Assembly: GCA_019187485.1 (NCBI GenBank)
Contig: JABAQR010000047.1
Coordinates: forward strand, 55,726 to 119,725
Direction: 5' to 3'
Origin: Lysobacterales bacterium
GTDB taxonomy: Bacteria; Pseudomonadota; Gammaproteobacteria; Xanthomonadales; SZUA-5
DNA length: 64,000 bases
Under the pieces are notes generated by a model. The model worked only from the letters and a program-made list of their open reading frames with translations, was not told where the DNA came from and did no database searches. Shown in pieces: positions 1-18,737 of this stretch. The translations under genes were made by a program, and so were the position numbers. Every line of letters starts with the position of its first letter. Position 1 is the stretch's first letter.

Positions 1-795
1 GGTGCGCTTGTTCTTGCGCGTCTTGTAACCCTTGGCCGGCGTGCCCCACGGCGAGACCGGGTGCGGATTGCCCTGACCGGAGCGGCCTTCACCACCACCG
101 TGCGGGTGATCCACCGGGTTCATCGCGGCGCCGCGGACGGTCGGCTTGACGCCGCGCCAGCGCTTGGCGCCGGCCTTGCCCAGCTGCTCCAGGTTGTGCT
201 CGGAGTTCGACACTTCGCCGACGCAGGCGCGGCAGTCGGCCGGCACCTTGCGCATCTCGCCCGAACGCAGACGCAGCGTGGCGTAGCCCTGCTCGCGCGC
301 CACCAGCTGCGCCGAGGCACCGGCCGAGCGCGCCAACTGCGCGCCCTTGCCAGGCTTCATCTCGATGCAGTGCACGGTCGAGCCGATCGGCATGTTGCGC
401 AGCGGCAGACAATTGCCGGTCTTGATCGGCGCATCGCGCCCGGACAGCAGCGTGTCGCCCACCTTGGCACCCTTCGGCGCGATGATGTAGCGGCGCTCGC
501 CATCGGTGAACAACAGCAGCGCGATGTGCGCGGTGCGGTTCGGGTCGTACTCCAGGCGCTCGATCCGGGCGGCGATACCGTCCTTGTTGCGCTTGAAGTC
601 GATCAAACGATAGTGCTGACGTGAACCGCCGCCGCGATGGCGCGTGGTGATGCGGCCATGATGGTTGCGACCACCGGTCTTGTCCTGCGGCTCGGTGAGT
701 GGCTTGTAGGGACCGCCCTTGTGCAGATCCGGCGTGACCACCTTGACGACGCCACGGCGACCCGCAGAGGTTGGGTTGACTTTGATCAGAGGCAT
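1..795 (-). CDS. rplB: 50S ribosomal protein L2 (3' end cut by window edge)
   Basis: Ribosomal protein L2 binds 23S rRNA near the peptidyl-transferase centre. Reading from ATG at 795 the product starts [14 protein letters not shown] and shows the family signature around the HPHGGGEG segment near its C-terminus. 265 codons are present; the family is usually about 275 residues, so only about ten residues are missing beyond base 1. It is the fifth gene of the S10 operon here, 10 bases after rplW. The only uncertainty is the missing end. Confidence 0.97.
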   Translation of the reverse strand, partial: MPLIKVNPTSAGRRGVVKVVTPDLHKGGPYKPLTEPQDKTGGRNHHGRITTRHRGGGSRQHYRLIDFKRNKDGIAARIERLEYDPNRTAHIALLLFTDGERRYIIAPKGAKVGDTLLSGRDAPIKTGNCLPLRNMPIGSTVHCIEMKPGKGAQLARSAGASAQLVAREQGYATLRLRSGEMRKVPADCRACVGEVSNSEHNLEQLGKAGAKRWRGVKPTVRGAAMNPVDHPHGGGEGRSGQGNPHPVSPWGTPAKGYKTRKNKRT

Positions 796-805
796 GGTTG
801 GTCCC

Positions 806-1102
806 TCAGCCCTGCGCGCCGAATTCGATGGACTGGCCGTCGGCCAGCGTCACATAGGCCTTGCGCCAGTCCGCACGCTTTCCCGCGCGGCCGCGGAAGC
901 CCTTGGATTTGCCCTTGACGTTCAGCACCTGCACGCCATCGACCTTGACCTTGAACAGGCCCTCGACCGCGGCCTTGACGTCCTGCTTGGTCGCTGTGGT
1001 GGCGACCTCGAACACATACTGGTTATGGTCGGCCTGGATGCGCGCGGTCTTCTCGGAGATGCGCGGCTTGATCAGCACCGACAACAGACGCTCGTTGCTC
1101 AC
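806..1102 (-). CDS. rplW: 50S ribosomal protein L23
   Basis: L23 lies at the polypeptide exit tunnel and docks trigger factor and SRP. The product (98 residues) reads SNERLLSVL...[18 protein letters not shown] and ends with the conserved [16 protein letters not shown] segment. I prefer the GTG at 1102, which overlaps the rplD stop (GTGA), because it gives the usual N-terminus; another GTG nine bases upstream would add three residues. Translational coupling to rplD is implied by the overlap. Confidence 0.95.
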   Translation of the reverse strand: MSNERLLSVLIKPRISEKTARIQADHNQYVFEVATTATKQDVKAAVEGLFKVKVDGVQVLNVKGKSKGFRGRAGKRADWRKAYVTLADGQSIEFGAQG

Positions 1103-1698
1103 GACAGCCACTCCTCGATCTTCTTCACCGCATCGACGGTCAGCACCAGGTTGTCGGTACCGACCAGCGCCGCCGGATTCAGGGCGTGCACATCGACGAC
1201 GTAGACGTGCGGGATGTTGCGTGCCGCGAGGTAGGCGGCTTCACTGACCTCGCTGGAGACGAACACCGCGCGCCGCAGACCGAGTTCGGCCATCTTGGCC
1301 GCGAAGACCTTGGTCTTCGGCTGGGCGATGTCGAGGCCGCTGATGACCTTGATGCGGTCCTGGCGGACCAATTCGGAGAGGATCGCCTGCATCGCGCCGC
1401 GGTACATCTTGCGATTGACCTTCTGCGCGAAGCTTCGCGGGCTCGCGGCGAAAGCGCGGCCACCGCCGACGAAGATCGGGGCGCGATAGTCGCCGTGACG
1501 CGCCCCACCGCCCTTCTGCTTCTTGAACTTCTTGGTGGTGCCGGACATCTGCGAGCGCGTCTTCTGCGCCTTGGTGCCGGCGCGGCCCGCATTGCGGTAC
1601 GCGGTGACGATCTGGTGCACCAGCGCCTCGGAATAGGGACGGTTGAAGACCGTCTCCGAGACCTGGATCGGGCTTCCGCCCACGACATTGAGTTCCAT
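1099..1698 (-). CDS. rplD: 50S ribosomal protein L4
   Basis: L4 binds 23S rRNA and, in enterobacteria, represses its own S10 operon. The sequence carries the family core [17 protein letters not shown] and [12 protein letters not shown] chose ATG 1698 (MELNVVGG) over ATG 1704 because GAGGA then sits at a normal Shine-Dalgarno distance and relatives begin MEL. The product is 199 residues. Whether L4 autoregulation operates here cannot be seen, but the roughly 110-base leader in front of rpsJ would be the place to look. Confidence 0.95.
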   Translation of the reverse strand: MELNVVGGSPIQVSETVFNRPYSEALVHQIVTAYRNAGRAGTKAQKTRSQMSGTTKKFKKQKGGGARHGDYRAPIFVGGGRAFAASPRSFAQKVNRKMYRGAMQAILSELVRQDRIKVISGLDIAQPKTKVFAAKMAELGLRRAVFVSSEVSEAAYLAARNIPHVYVVDVHALNPAALVGTDNLVLTVDAVKKIEEWLS

Positions 1699-1707
1699 GG
1701 TCATTCC

Positions 1708-2349
1708 TCAGCGTCCCTTGGAAGCCGGCCGCACGATCACGTCGCCGCCCGGCGCACCGGGAATGGCGCCGCGAATGAGCAGCAGGTTGCGCTCGACGTC
1801 GACACGCACGACTTTCAGGTTCTGGGTGGTCTCGTTGGCAGCGCCCATGTGGCCCGCCATCTTTTTGCCCTTGAACACACGACCCGGGGTCTGGCGCTGG
1901 CCGATGGAACCCGGAGCGCGGTGGCTCAACGAGTTGCCATGGGTGGCATCGCCCATCGTGAAGTTCCAGCGCTTGATGGTGCCGGCGAAGCCCTTGCCGC
2001 GGGTCACCCCGGAGACGTCCACGATCTGGCCTTCGCTGAACACGTCCGCCTTGAGTTCGGCGCCGACGTCGTACTTGCCGACATCGCCCGCGCCGAGGCG
2101 GAATTCCCAGAGGCCGCGACCAGCGCCGGTCTTTGCCTTGGCGAAGTGGCCCGCCTGCGGCTTGCTGACCAGCGCGGCGCGCTTGCTGCCCGTGGTGACC
2201 TGAATGGCGTCGTAGCCATCGTGGTCCTGGGTCTTGACCTGGGTGACGCGATTCGGCTCGACCTCGATGACCGACACCGGCACCGACTCACCGCTCTCGG
2301 TGAATACCCGCGACATGCCGCACTTGCGGCCTACCAATCCGATTGCCAT
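1708..2349 (-). CDS. rplC: 50S ribosomal protein L3
   Basis: L3 is an early-assembly protein of the large subunit. The 213-residue product begins [18 protein letters not shown] and contains the conserved [12 protein letters not shown] and [25 protein letters not shown] loops, which reach toward the peptidyl-transferase centre. Length is normal. It follows rpsJ by 16 bases and precedes rplD by 9, in the standard S10 operon order. Confidence 0.97.
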   Translation of the reverse strand: MAIGLVGRKCGMSRVFTESGESVPVSVIEVEPNRVTQVKTQDHDGYDAIQVTTGSKRAALVSKPQAGHFAKAKTGAGRGLWEFRLGAGDVGKYDVGAELKADVFSEGQIVDVSGVTRGKGFAGTIKRWNFTMGDATHGNSLSHRAPGSIGQRQTPGRVFKGKKMAGHMGAANETTQNLKVVRVDVERNLLLIRGAIPGAPGGDVIVRPASKGR

Positions 2350-2365
2350 GGCTATCGTCCCCGAC

Positions 2366-2680
2366 TCAGTAGAGCTTGATCTGCACGTCGACGCCGGCCG
2401 CGAGATCGAGCTTCATCAGCGCGTCCACGGTCTTGTCGTTGGGATCGACGATATCCATCACACGCTTGTGCGTGCGCGTCTCGTACTGGTCGCGCGCATC
2501 CTTGTCGACGTGCGGAGACACGAGCACCGTGTAGCGCTCGATCTTGGTCGGCAGGGGAATGGGACCGCGGACCTGGGCGCCGGTGCGCTTGGCGGTCTCG
2601 ACAATCTCGCTGGCGGACCGGTCGATCAGACGATGATCGAAGGCCTTCAGCCGAATACGAATTCGCTGTTGCTGTGCCAT
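2366..2680 (-). CDS. rpsJ: 30S ribosomal protein S10 (NusE)
   Basis: S10 is a small-subunit protein that also acts as NusE in transcription antitermination complexes with NusB. The product from ATG 2680 is 104 residues ([20 protein letters not shown]...), containing [15 protein letters not shown] and ending DVQIKLY. An upstream in-frame extension to 2788 lacks family similarity and is rejected. It is the first gene of the S10 operon and is preceded by its own promoter. Confidence 0.97.
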   Translation of the reverse strand: MAQQQRIRIRLKAFDHRLIDRSASEIVETAKRTGAQVRGPIPLPTKIERYTVLVSPHVDKDARDQYETRTHKRVMDIVDPNDKTVDALMKLDLAAGVDVQIKLY

Positions 2681-2799
2681 GTCTCTCTCCGTAGCGGTGT
2701 TCGCGCCGCGCATTTCGCGCGTTCGCCACATCCTTGAGCCTGCGCCCCACCGCCGATGTATTTGTTTCCTGCCTGCCTGAGCGGGCAAGAGGGCCGCGG

Positions 2800-2828
2800 A
2801 CTATACTCCGCGGCTTCCGAAAATCCAA
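2800..2828 (-). promoter_or_regulatory. sigma-70-type promoter of the S10 operon, -10 box inside an inverted repeat
   Basis: On the minus strand TTGGAT (2828-2823) and TATAGT (2805-2800) are separated by exactly 17 bases, a near-consensus promoter about 120 bases upstream of rpsJ. The -10 box overlaps a perfect palindrome: 8-base arms GCCGCGGA (2793-2800) and TCCGCGGC (2807-2814) around a 6-base centre. The GC-rich sequence just after the -10 is typical of stringently controlled ribosomal promoters. The arms could alternatively be an operator; no regulator is identified. Confidence 0.65.
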
Positions 2829-2932
2829 CACTTGTTTGTTGCTGTTTACCACCCGTTCAAACTGCGCATCGACCTAGCCTCCTGGCAGGGACCGATGCGT
2901 GCTCCGATGTGTGTCCGGAGCGGCTGCAACCT

Positions 2933-3040
2933 GGGCCATGGACGGCCCAACCGTGAACCGGACGCCAGCGCCTGGTTCAGGGAGTCGAGTCCGGACATGC
3001 GCCGGACCCGGTGTGCTCGGGTGAGTCCTCGAAGGACTCA
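2933..3040 (-). repeat. multi-hairpin intergenic repeat, copy A (downstream of tufA)
   Basis: On the minus strand, 14 bases after the tufA stop, four hairpins follow one another: TGAGTCC/GGACTCA (stem 7, 3022-3040), one built on GTCCGG...CCGGAC, one on GAACC...GGTTC, and GGGCC...GGCCC around CCATGG (2933-2948). The same order and much of the same sequence recurs after rpoC (copy B, 7521-7639), and the first module recurs at 51664 (copy C). It may serve as a terminator for tufA, although no T-run follows. Confidence 0.6.
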
Positions 3041-3053
3041 TTCCGAACTTTGT

Positions 3054-4244
<1,191 letters not shown>

Positions 4245-4274
4245 GGCCTATCGATCCTTGATGGGGTTGGAGTC

Positions 4275-6365
4275 TCAGGACTTCTTCATGACCGCCTCGG
4301 CGATGTTCGCCGGGGCTTCCGCGTAGTGGTCGAATTCCATCGTGAAGGTGGCGCGACCCTGGGTCATCGAACGCAACGACGTGGCGTAGCCGAACATCTC
4401 GCCGAGCGGTACATTGCAGTTGATGAGCTTTCCGGACGGACTGTCGTCGCTGCCCTGGAGCACGCCGCGACGACGCGACACGTCGCCCATGACATCGCCC
4501 ATGTAGTCCTCGGGCGTGACGATCTCGACCTTCATGATCGGCTCCAGCAGCACCGGAGCGGCCTTCATGAAGCCCTCCTTGAAGCCCATCGAACCCGCGA
4601 TCTTGAACGCCATCTCGTTCGAGTCGACTTCGTGGTAGGAGCCGTCGATGATGCGGACCTTGACGTCGACGATCGGGAAGCCGGCCATGACACCCGCAGC
4701 CACAGCTTCCTGGATGCCCTTGTCGACCGCCGGAATGTATTCCTTCGGCACCACGCCACCGACGATCGCGTTCTCGAACAGATAGCCCTCGCCGCGCTCG
4801 CGCGGCTCGATCTCGAGCACGACATGGCCGTACTGGCCGCGACCACCCGACTGGCGCACGAACTTGCCTTCCTGCTTGACCGCGCGACGGATGGTCTCGC
4901 GATAGGCCACCTGCGGCTTGCCGACATTCGCCTCGACGCTGAACTCGCGCTTCATGCGGTCGACGATGATCTCGAGGTGCAACTCGCCCATGCCGGAAAT
5001 GATGGTCTGGCCGGATTCCTCGTCGGTGCGCACGCGGAAGCTCGGATCTTCCTGGGCGAGGCGCGACAGCGCGATGCCCATCTTTTCCTGGTCCGCCTTG
5101 GTCTTCGGCTCGATCGCCATCGCGATCACCGGCTCCGGGAACACCATGCGCTCGAGCGTGATGACGTGATCCATCGCGCACAGGGTGTCGCCGGTGGTGA
5201 CATCCTTCAGGCCCACCGCCGCGGCGATGTCGCCGGCGCGCACTTCCTTGATTTCGTCGCGCTGGTTCGCATGCATCTGCAGCATGCGGCCGACACGTTC
5301 CTTGCGGCTCTTGACCGGGTTGTAGACGGTGTCGCCGGAGTTCAGCGTGCCCGAGTAGACGCGGAAGAAGGTTAGCGTGCCGACATAGGGGTCGGTCGCG
5401 ATCTTGAAGGCGAGCGCGGAGAATGGCTCGGTGTCGAGCGCCTTGCGCGAGGACTCCTGGTCCTTCTCGTCGGTACCCTTGACCGCCGGACGGTCGTTCG
5501 GCGACGGCAACAGTTCGATGACCGCGTCCAGCATCGCCTGCACGCCCTTGTTCTTGAAGGCGGTGCCGCAGAAAACCGGAATGAGCGCGGTGGAAATCGT
5601 GCCCGCACGCAGGCCGCCGATGATCTCGGCCTCGGAGAGTTCTTCACCCTCGAGGTACTTGTTCATCAGGTCTTCGGAGGTCTCGGCCGCGGCCTCGACC
5701 ATGTACTCGCGCGCCTTCTTGCACTTCTCGACGAGGTTCGCCGGAATGTCGCGGTATTCGAAGCTCATGCCCTGCGAGGCGGCATCCCAGTGGATGGCCT
5801 TCATCTTCAGCAGGTCGACGACGCCCTCGAAGTTGTCTTCGGCACCGATCGGCACCTGCATCGGCACCGGGTTCGCGCCCAGGCGCGACTTCAGCTGGCC
5901 GACCACCTTGTCGAAATCGGCGCCGGCGCGGTCCATCTTGTTGACGAAGGCCAAGCGCGGCACACCGTACTTGTTGGCCTGACGCCAGACAGTTTCCGAC
6001 TGCGGCTGCACGCCGCCGACCGCGCACAGCACGAACACCGCGCCGTCGAGCACGCGCAGCGAACGCTCGACTTCGATGGTGAAGTCGACGTGGCCCGGGG
6101 TGTCGATGATGTTGAAGCGGTGCTGCGGGAACTTCCGGTCCATACCGGTCCAGAAGCAGGTGGTGGCCGCGGAGGTGATCGTGATGCCACGCTCCTGCTC
6201 CTGCTCCATCCAGTCCATCGTGGCAGCGCCTTCGTGGACTTCGCCAATCTTGTGATTGACACCGGTGTAGTACAGGATGCGTTCGGTCGTCGTCGTCTTG
6301 CCGGCATCGATGTGGGCCATGATGCCGAAATTGCGATAACGCTCGATGGGAGTCTCTCTGGCCAC
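4275..6365 (-). CDS. fusA: elongation factor G
   Basis: EF-G is the GTPase that drives ribosomal translocation and, with RRF, recycling. The 696-residue product starts at a GTG ([19 protein letters not shown]) with the P-loop AHIDAGKTT, the DTPGHVDFT switch and the [10 protein letters not shown] motif, and continues through domains II to V to EAVMKKS. Length is typical for the family. It lies between rpsG and tufA in the str operon with short spacers, consistent with one transcript. Confidence 0.98.
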   Translation of the reverse strand: MARETPIERYRNFGIMAHIDAGKTTTTERILYYTGVNHKIGEVHEGAATMDWMEQEQERGITITSAATTCFWTGMDRKFPQHRFNIIDTPGHVDFTIEVERSLRVLDGAVFVLCAVGGVQPQSETVWRQANKYGVPRLAFVNKMDRAGADFDKVVGQLKSRLGANPVPMQVPIGAEDNFEGVVDLLKMKAIHWDAASQGMSFEYRDIPANLVEKCKKAREYMVEAAAETSEDLMNKYLEGEELSEAEIIGGLRAGTISTALIPVFCGTAFKNKGVQAMLDAVIELLPSPNDRPAVKGTDEKDQESSRKALDTEPFSALAFKIATDPYVGTLTFFRVYSGTLNSGDTVYNPVKSRKERVGRMLQMHANQRDEIKEVRAGDIAAAVGLKDVTTGDTLCAMDHVITLERMVFPEPVIAMAIEPKTKADQEKMGIALSRLAQEDPSFRVRTDEESGQTIISGMGELHLEIIVDRMKREFSVEANVGKPQVAYRETIRRAVKQEGKFVRQSGGRGQYGHVVLEIEPRERGEGYLFENAIVGGVVPKEYIPAVDKGIQEAVAAGVMAGFPIVDVKVRIIDGSYHEVDSNEMAFKIAGSMGFKEGFMKAAPVLLEPIMKVEIVTPEDYMGDVMGDVSRRRGVLQGSDDSPSGKLINCNVPLGEMFGYATSLRSMTQGRATFTMEFDHYAEAPANIAEAVMKKS

Positions 6366-6398
6366 GGCAAAGAATCCTTTCTTGTCGGGGTGCTGGGC

Positions 6399-6866
6399 TT
6401 ACCAGCGATAGTGCGAGAAGGCCTTGTTGGCCTCCGCCATGCGGTGCGTCTCTTCGCGCTTCTTGACCGCCGAACCGCGATTCTCGGAAGCGTCCATCAG
6501 CTCGCCGGCGAGGCGCCGCGGCATCGAGGTCTCGCCGCGCTTGCGCGCGGCATCGATCAACCAGCGCATGGCGAGCGCGGAACGGCGCGCCGGGCGCACT
6601 TCGACCGGCACCTGGTAGGTGGCGCCACCGACGCGACGAGACTTCACCTCGACCACCGGAGCGACGTTGCCGAGCGCCTTCTCGATCAGGCCGACGGCAT
6701 CGGCGTTCTTGTTCTTGATCTCGTCGATCGCGCCGTACAGGATCTGCTCGGCGACGGCCTTCTTGCCGTGGCGCATGATCATGTTGACGAAACGGGCGAT
6801 CACCACGTTCCCGAACTTCGGGTCGGGCAGGATCTCGCGGGACGGGTGCGAACCTTTGCGGGACAT
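6399..6866 (-). CDS. rpsG: 30S ribosomal protein S7
   Basis: S7 nucleates assembly of the 30S head and contacts the exit-site tRNA. The 155-residue product starts [20 protein letters not shown] and contains [19 protein letters not shown] family sequence (seen as [13 protein letters not shown]) and the C-terminal [20 protein letters not shown]. It lies 138 bases after rpsL in the str operon. In Escherichia coli S7 represses this operon by binding the rpsL-rpsG spacer; whether it does so here cannot be judged by eye. Confidence 0.97.
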   Translation of the reverse strand: MSRKGSHPSREILPDPKFGNVVIARFVNMIMRHGKKAVAEQILYGAIDEIKNKNADAVGLIEKALGNVAPVVEVKSRRVGGATYQVPVEVRPARRSALAMRWLIDAARKRGETSMPRRLAGELMDASENRGSAVKKREETHRMAEANKAFSHYRW

Positions 6867-7004
6867 GGGCGGATCTCTATTCGATTACGTGGAAGTCTGC
6901 GACTTCGGTACTTCCACCCTCGCCGATGCTGGGAGAGGGCCGGAAAGGGGCTGGACAGGAACGTTGTGCAAGGCGGACGCGACGAGCCTGCACACCGACC
7001 GCTC

Positions 7005-7376
7005 TTATTTCGGGCGCTTGGCGCCGTACTTAGACCGGCTCTGCTTGCGCTTGGCGACGCCGGAAGCGTCCAGCGAACCGCGCACCGTGTGGTAGCGCAC
7101 GCCCGGCAGGTCCTTGACTCGACCGCCGCGGATCAGAACCACCGAGTGCTCCTGCAGGTTGTGACCCTCGCCGCCGATGTAGCTGATCACCTCGAAGCCA
7201 TTGGTCAGGCGCACCTTCGCAACCTTGCGCAGCGCGGAGTTCGGCTTCTTCGGCGTGGTGGTGTAGACGCGGGTGCAGACGCCACGACGCTGCGGGCAGT
7301 TCTCGAGCGCCGGAGAGGCGGTCTTGAAGGTCTTCGGAGACCGTGGCTTGCGCACCAACTGATTGACTGTCGCCAT
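7005..7376 (-). CDS. rpsL: 30S ribosomal protein S12
   Basis: S12 sits at the decoding centre and is the classical target of streptomycin-resistance mutations. The 123-residue product begins [12 protein letters not shown] and shows [18 protein letters not shown] and [19 protein letters not shown]. The streptomycin-relevant lysines in KKPNS and GGRVKDLPG are the unmutated form. It is the first gene of the str operon and has its own promoter and leader hairpin upstream. Confidence 0.98.
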   Translation of the reverse strand: MATVNQLVRKPRSPKTFKTASPALENCPQRRGVCTRVYTTTPKKPNSALRKVAKVRLTNGFEVISYIGGEGHNLQEHSVVLIRGGRVKDLPGVRYHTVRGSLDASGVAKRKQSRSKYGAKRPK

Positions 7377-7400
7377 TACAGGATCCCTAAGAAACGAAAC

Positions 7401-7424
7401 GACAGGTGCTGAATGCGACCTGTC
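7401..7424 (-). promoter_or_regulatory. leader hairpin of the str operon
   Basis: The transcribed leader between the rpsL promoter and its start codon holds a perfect 7-base inverted repeat GACAGGT/ACCTGTC with a 10-base loop. It lies 25-48 bases before the ATG, so it could affect translation initiation or RNA stability. No known ligand or protein site is recognised. Confidence 0.45.
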
Positions 7425-7434
7425 GAGAAGCGGG

Positions 7435-7464
7435 AGTTTAAGCGGTGGTTAAAAACGCTGTCAA
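7435..7464 (-). promoter_or_regulatory. sigma-70-type promoter of the str operon
   Basis: On the minus strand a perfect TTGACA (7464-7459) is followed after 18 bases by TAAACT (7440-7435), about 60 bases upstream of the rpsL ATG. It lies between the rpoC stop and rpsL and gives the str operon its own transcription start. Confidence 0.7.
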
Positions 7465-7520
7465 CTCACCGGATGAATGGTTGCTGGCTGGCGCCTCCGT
7501 CGAGCGGCGGCACGGCCGGT

Positions 7521-7639
7521 GAACGCGGGCCATGGGTGGCCCGCCCGCGAACCGGGCTCGCCCGGTTCGGCGTAGCCGGGCCCGGACATGTGCCGGACCC
7601 GGCGTGGACTGGCGAGTCCGGGACGGACCCGTCCAGGCC
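7521..7639 (-). repeat. multi-hairpin intergenic repeat, copy B (downstream of rpoC)
   Basis: Beginning 8 bases after the rpoC stop, the minus strand carries the same series of hairpins as copy A: GGGTCC/GGACTC with a 5-base loop, CCGGGTCCGGCACATG then TCCGGGCCCGG, GAACCGGG/CCCGGTTC, and GGGCC...GGCCC around CCATGG (7527-7542). The first stem keeps pairing through a G-U wobble where copies A and C have A-U, which hints at a conserved RNA structure. It may terminate rpoBC transcripts. Confidence 0.6.
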
Positions 7640-7647
7640 ATCGAGGG

Positions 7648-11853
<4,206 letters not shown>

Positions 11854-11880
11854 GGTGCTTTGCTCCAATGCCTTCGACGA

Positions 11881-15963
<4,083 letters not shown>

Positions 15964-16027
15964 GGGGGTACTCTCGCCTTGGGCTGCCGGTGGGCAGCGG
16001 TGAATCAGGAACAGGAAAAAGGAAAAC

Positions 16028-16092
16028 GGAAAAAGGAAAAGGGGACAGCCTGCTCAGTCGAGGCGACTGAGCGGGCGGCTTTTCCTTTTTCC
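16028..16092 (-). promoter_or_regulatory. giant purine/pyrimidine hairpin between rplL and rpoB (possible attenuator)
   Basis: A perfect 14-base outer stem GGAAAAAGGAAAAG (16028-16041)/CTTTTCCTTTTTCC (16079-16092) encloses a perfect 9-base inner stem GCTCAGTCG/CGACTGAGC (16052-16060/16064-16072). Further GGAAAA and TTTTCC units extend both sides from about 16013 to 16116. In Escherichia coli this spacer holds a partial terminator that lowers rpoBC relative to rplJL; this hairpin sits in the same place and could do the same, which is inference. A related structure lies between rplK and nusG. Confidence 0.55.
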
Positions 16093-16189
16093 TTTTCCCA
16101 TTTTCCCTTTTCCCGCTTTTCGCGGACGATGAGGGGCCGGGGACCTTTCGGCCCCCAGCCCCGCGTGCAGCAGTCGGACCAGGAGACGA

Positions 16190-16567
16190 TTACTTGATGT
16201 CGACCTTGGCGCCGGCTTCTTCCAGCATCTTCTTGAACTTTGCAGCGTCATCCTTGCTGACACCGTCCTTGACGGTCGCCGGGGCGCCTTCGACCAGGTC
16301 CTTGGCTTCCTTGAGGCCGAGGTTGGTGATCGCGCGGACGGCCTTGATGACTTCCACCTTCTTCTCGCCGGTGGCGGCGAGCACAACGGTGAATTCGGTC
16401 TTCTCTTCGACCGGGGCGGCAGCGGCGGCGGCCGGACCGGCGGCGACGGCCACCGGGGCGGCGGCGGAGACGCCGAACTTCTCTTCCATCGCCTTCACGA
16501 GATCCATGATCTCCATGAGGCTCTTCGAAGCAATCGCTTCGAGGATCTGGTCATTGCTGAGCGACAT
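16190..16567 (-). CDS. rplL: 50S ribosomal protein L7/L12
   Basis: L7/L12 forms the ribosomal stalk that recruits translation factors. The 125-residue product has the N-terminal dimerisation helix ([33 protein letters not shown]), an alanine-rich hinge and a C-terminal domain ending [15 protein letters not shown]. It follows rplJ by 51 bases, the usual L10-L12 pair. Confidence 0.98.
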   Translation of the reverse strand: MSLSNDQILEAIASKSLMEIMDLVKAMEEKFGVSAAAPVAVAAGPAAAAAAPVEEKTEFTVVLAATGEKKVEVIKAVRAITNLGLKEAKDLVEGAPATVKDGVSKDDAAKFKKMLEEAGAKVDIK

Positions 16568-16618
16568 GATTGCTAAACTCCTGATTGGGTAAACGGTTGT
16601 AGCGGTTGCGGAACTCGC

Positions 16619-17146
16619 TCAGGCGGCCTGCTGCTGCTCGCCCACCGCGCGGATCGCGCGCGCCAGGCTGGCAGCCGGTTCGGACAGCACGCGGACCAAC
16701 TGGGTCGCGGGCTGGACGAGCACACCAAGCAGCATCGACAGGGCCTGTTCGCGGGTCGGAAGACTTGCCAGGCGGTCCAGTTCGTTGGCGCCGTAGAGCT
16801 TGCCGCCCACGGACACCACCTTCGGGACCAGCTTGTCGTTGGTCTTCGCGAAATCCTTGATCAGTCGACCAGCCGCACCGGGATCTTCCTTCGAGAAGGC
16901 GTACACCAGGGGACCGGTGAGAGCGTCGCTGACGCACTCGAATTCGGTGCCCTGGACGGCACGGCGCGCCAGCGTGTTCTTGACCACACGCAGGTACACG
17001 CCGTCCTTGCGCGCCTTCACGCGCAGAGCGGTGAGGTGGGCGACGGTCAGGCCGTCGTACTTTGCGGCCACCAGCGACATCGCGCTGGAAGCCACTGCGG
17101 CGAGTTCGGCAACGACCTCTTTCTTCTGTTCCAGATTGAGCGCCAT
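16619..17146 (-). CDS. rplJ: 50S ribosomal protein L10
   Basis: L10 anchors the L7/L12 stalk and, with L12, represses its own translation in many bacteria. The 175-residue product begins [19 protein letters not shown] and contains [18 protein letters not shown] and the C-terminal helix that binds L12 dimers. A clear AGGAGG lies ahead of the ATG. The 303-base spacer before it is long and folded, consistent with an L10 leader. Confidence 0.97.
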   Translation of the reverse strand: MALNLEQKKEVVAELAAVASSAMSLVAAKYDGLTVAHLTALRVKARKDGVYLRVVKNTLARRAVQGTEFECVSDALTGPLVYAFSKEDPGAAGRLIKDFAKTNDKLVPKVVSVGGKLYGANELDRLASLPTREQALSMLLGVLVQPATQLVRVLSEPAASLARAIRAVGEQQQAA

Positions 17147-17449
17147 TGCTTTCCTCCTGCGGGTCCGGCGCTTGCGGCACCAGCCCCGTATCGACTACGC
17201 CCCCACCAACCGGAGGGGACGCCGGATCCGTTTCCGGATCCTGTTGCGGCACTGCCGTTTCCCATTCATCGGAGCGGGCGGCACCATCTGCGCGGGCATT
17301 CAGCGTTTAAGCGGCGGCTGGCGTTGCCGGGCATGCCCGGCGCGACCAGGACGTCGCACCCGCGGTCTTTGACGGCGGCCCGGGATCGCTCCCGGGCGCC
17401 CTCAAGATTCCACTGGTCCGGGCGAAAGCCTCGCCCGGACCGTCTTTGC
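17147..17449 (-). promoter_or_regulatory. rplA-rplJ spacer with tandem hairpins, probable L10-operon leader
   Basis: This 303-base spacer holds no gene. Just after the rplA stop comes an 11-base perfect stem GGTCCGGGCGA/TCGCCCGGACC (17415-17441), then an 8-base stem GCCCGGGA/TCCCGGGC (17378-17397). Neither is followed by a T-run. Further down, GGATCCGGAAACGGATCC and a GGGG-rich segment lie close to rplJ. The position fits the autogenous L10/L12-binding leader known from other bacteria. I cannot prove the fold and see no convincing promoter. Confidence 0.4.
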
Positions 17450-18151
17450 TCAGCGCGTCTGCACCGTCGACGGGTCAACGATCACGCCGAGACCCATCGT
17501 GGTGGAGAGCGCGATCTTCATCAGGTACTGGCCCTTGGCCGCAGCGGGCTTGAGGCGCAGCAGGTCGGCGAGCAGCGTGTTCAGGTTCTCGCGCAGCGCA
17601 TCGACTTCGAAGTTCGCCTTGCCAATCGTGCAGTGCACGATGCCGGCCTTGTCGTTGCGGAACTTGACCTGGCCCGCCTTGGCGTTCTTGACCGCGGTGA
17701 CCACATCCGGGGTCACCGAGCCGTCCTTCGGATTCGGCATCAGGCCGCGCGGGCCGAGCAACTGGCCGAGCTTGCCGACCACGCGCATCGCGTCCGGTGT
17801 CGCGATCACGCGGCCGTAGTTCAAATCGCCCGCCTGCATCTTCTCGGCGAGATCGTCCATGCCCACGGCGTCGGCGCCGGCGGCCTTGGCCGCTTCGGCC
17901 TTCTCGCCCGGCGGGCAGAACACGGCCACGCGCACGGTCTTGCCGGTGCCGTTCGGCAGCAGCGAGGAACCACGCACGCCCTGGTCCGACTTCTTGGCGT
18001 CGATGCCGAGGCGCACCGCGACGTCCACGGACTCGACGAACTTGACCTTGGAATTGTCCTTCAGGATGCGCAGCGCCTCATCGACGGCATACGCCTTGCC
18101 CGGAACAACCTTGCCCTGCAGGGCCTTTGCACGCTTGCTGATCTTGGCCAT
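17450..18151 (-). CDS. rplA: 50S ribosomal protein L1
   Basis: L1 forms the mobile stalk at the ribosomal exit site and often represses its own operon. The product from ATG 18151 has 233 residues ([15 protein letters not shown]), with [15 protein letters not shown] and [18 protein letters not shown] segments typical of L1. An in-frame ATG five codons upstream is rejected as it lies inside rplK. It is 1 base from the rplK stop. Confidence 0.97.
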   Translation of the reverse strand: MAKISKRAKALQGKVVPGKAYAVDEALRILKDNSKVKFVESVDVAVRLGIDAKKSDQGVRGSSLLPNGTGKTVRVAVFCPPGEKAEAAKAAGADAVGMDDLAEKMQAGDLNYGRVIATPDAMRVVGKLGQLLGPRGLMPNPKDGSVTPDVVTAVKNAKAGQVKFRNDKAGIVHCTIGKANFEVDALRENLNTLLADLLRLKPAAAKGQYLMKIALSTTMGLGVIVDPSTVQTR

Positions 18152-18152
18152 C

Positions 18153-18581
18153 TCAGAGCTCCACATTCAGGCCCATGGAACGGGCGCTGCCAGCGATGGT
18201 GCGCACGGCAGCGTCCATGTCGGCGGCGGTCAGGTCCGGCATCTTGGTGGTGGCGATGTCCTCGAGCTGCTTGCGAGTGATCTTGCCGACCTTTTCGGTG
18301 TTCGGACGGCTGCTGCCCTTGGCGAGTCCGATCGACTTCTTGATCAGGATCGTCGCCGGCGGCGTTTTGGTGATGAAAGTGAAGGAGCGGTCGCTGTAGA
18401 CGGTGATGATCACCGGCAGCGGCGTACCCTTCTCGACCTTCTGCGTCGCAGCATTGAACTGCTTGCAGAACTCCATGATGTTGACGCCGCGCTGACCCAG
18501 CGCGGGACCGACCGGCGGCGACGGATTGGCCTCGCCCGCCTTGACCTGCAACTTGATGCAGCCAGTGACTTTCTTTGCCAT
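18153..18581 (-). CDS. rplK: 50S ribosomal protein L11
   Basis: L11 is part of the GTPase-associated centre and is needed for RelA activation. The 142-residue product begins [34 protein letters not shown] and contains [11 protein letters not shown] and the C-terminal rRNA-binding part ([25 protein letters not shown]). A good AAGGAGT lies 8 bases ahead. It follows nusG after a spacer with a purine-rich inverted repeat. Confidence 0.97.
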   Translation of the reverse strand: MAKKVTGCIKLQVKAGEANPSPPVGPALGQRGVNIMEFCKQFNAATQKVEKGTPLPVIITVYSDRSFTFITKTPPATILIKKSIGLAKGSSRPNTEKVGKITRKQLEDIATTKMPDLTAADMDAAVRTIAGSARSMGLNVEL

Positions 18582-18640
18582 TGCATCACTCCTTCGGGTT
18601 CGAACGCGTTGGGCTGGATGCCCGCGGCTCCCCGTTGCCT

Positions 18641-18732
18641 GGAAAATGGAAAACGGAAAACGGAAAAAGGGTGAAGCTCGCAGGAAGTCGCCTTTCGCTC
18701 TTCCCTTTTCCTTTTTCCTTCTACCTTTTTCC
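18641..18732 (-). repeat. purine/pyrimidine inverted repeat between nusG and rplK
   Basis: GGAAAA-type units (GGAAAATGGAAAACGGAAAACGGAAAAAGG split over 18641-18670) face TTCC-type units (18701-18732), forming an imperfect long stem around a roughly 30-base centre. Sequence units are the same as in the rplL-rpoB hairpin about 2.5 kb away. It probably tunes expression between nusG and rplK or is a mobile-type repeat; neither is shown. Confidence 0.5.
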
Positions 18733-18737
18733 TGCTC

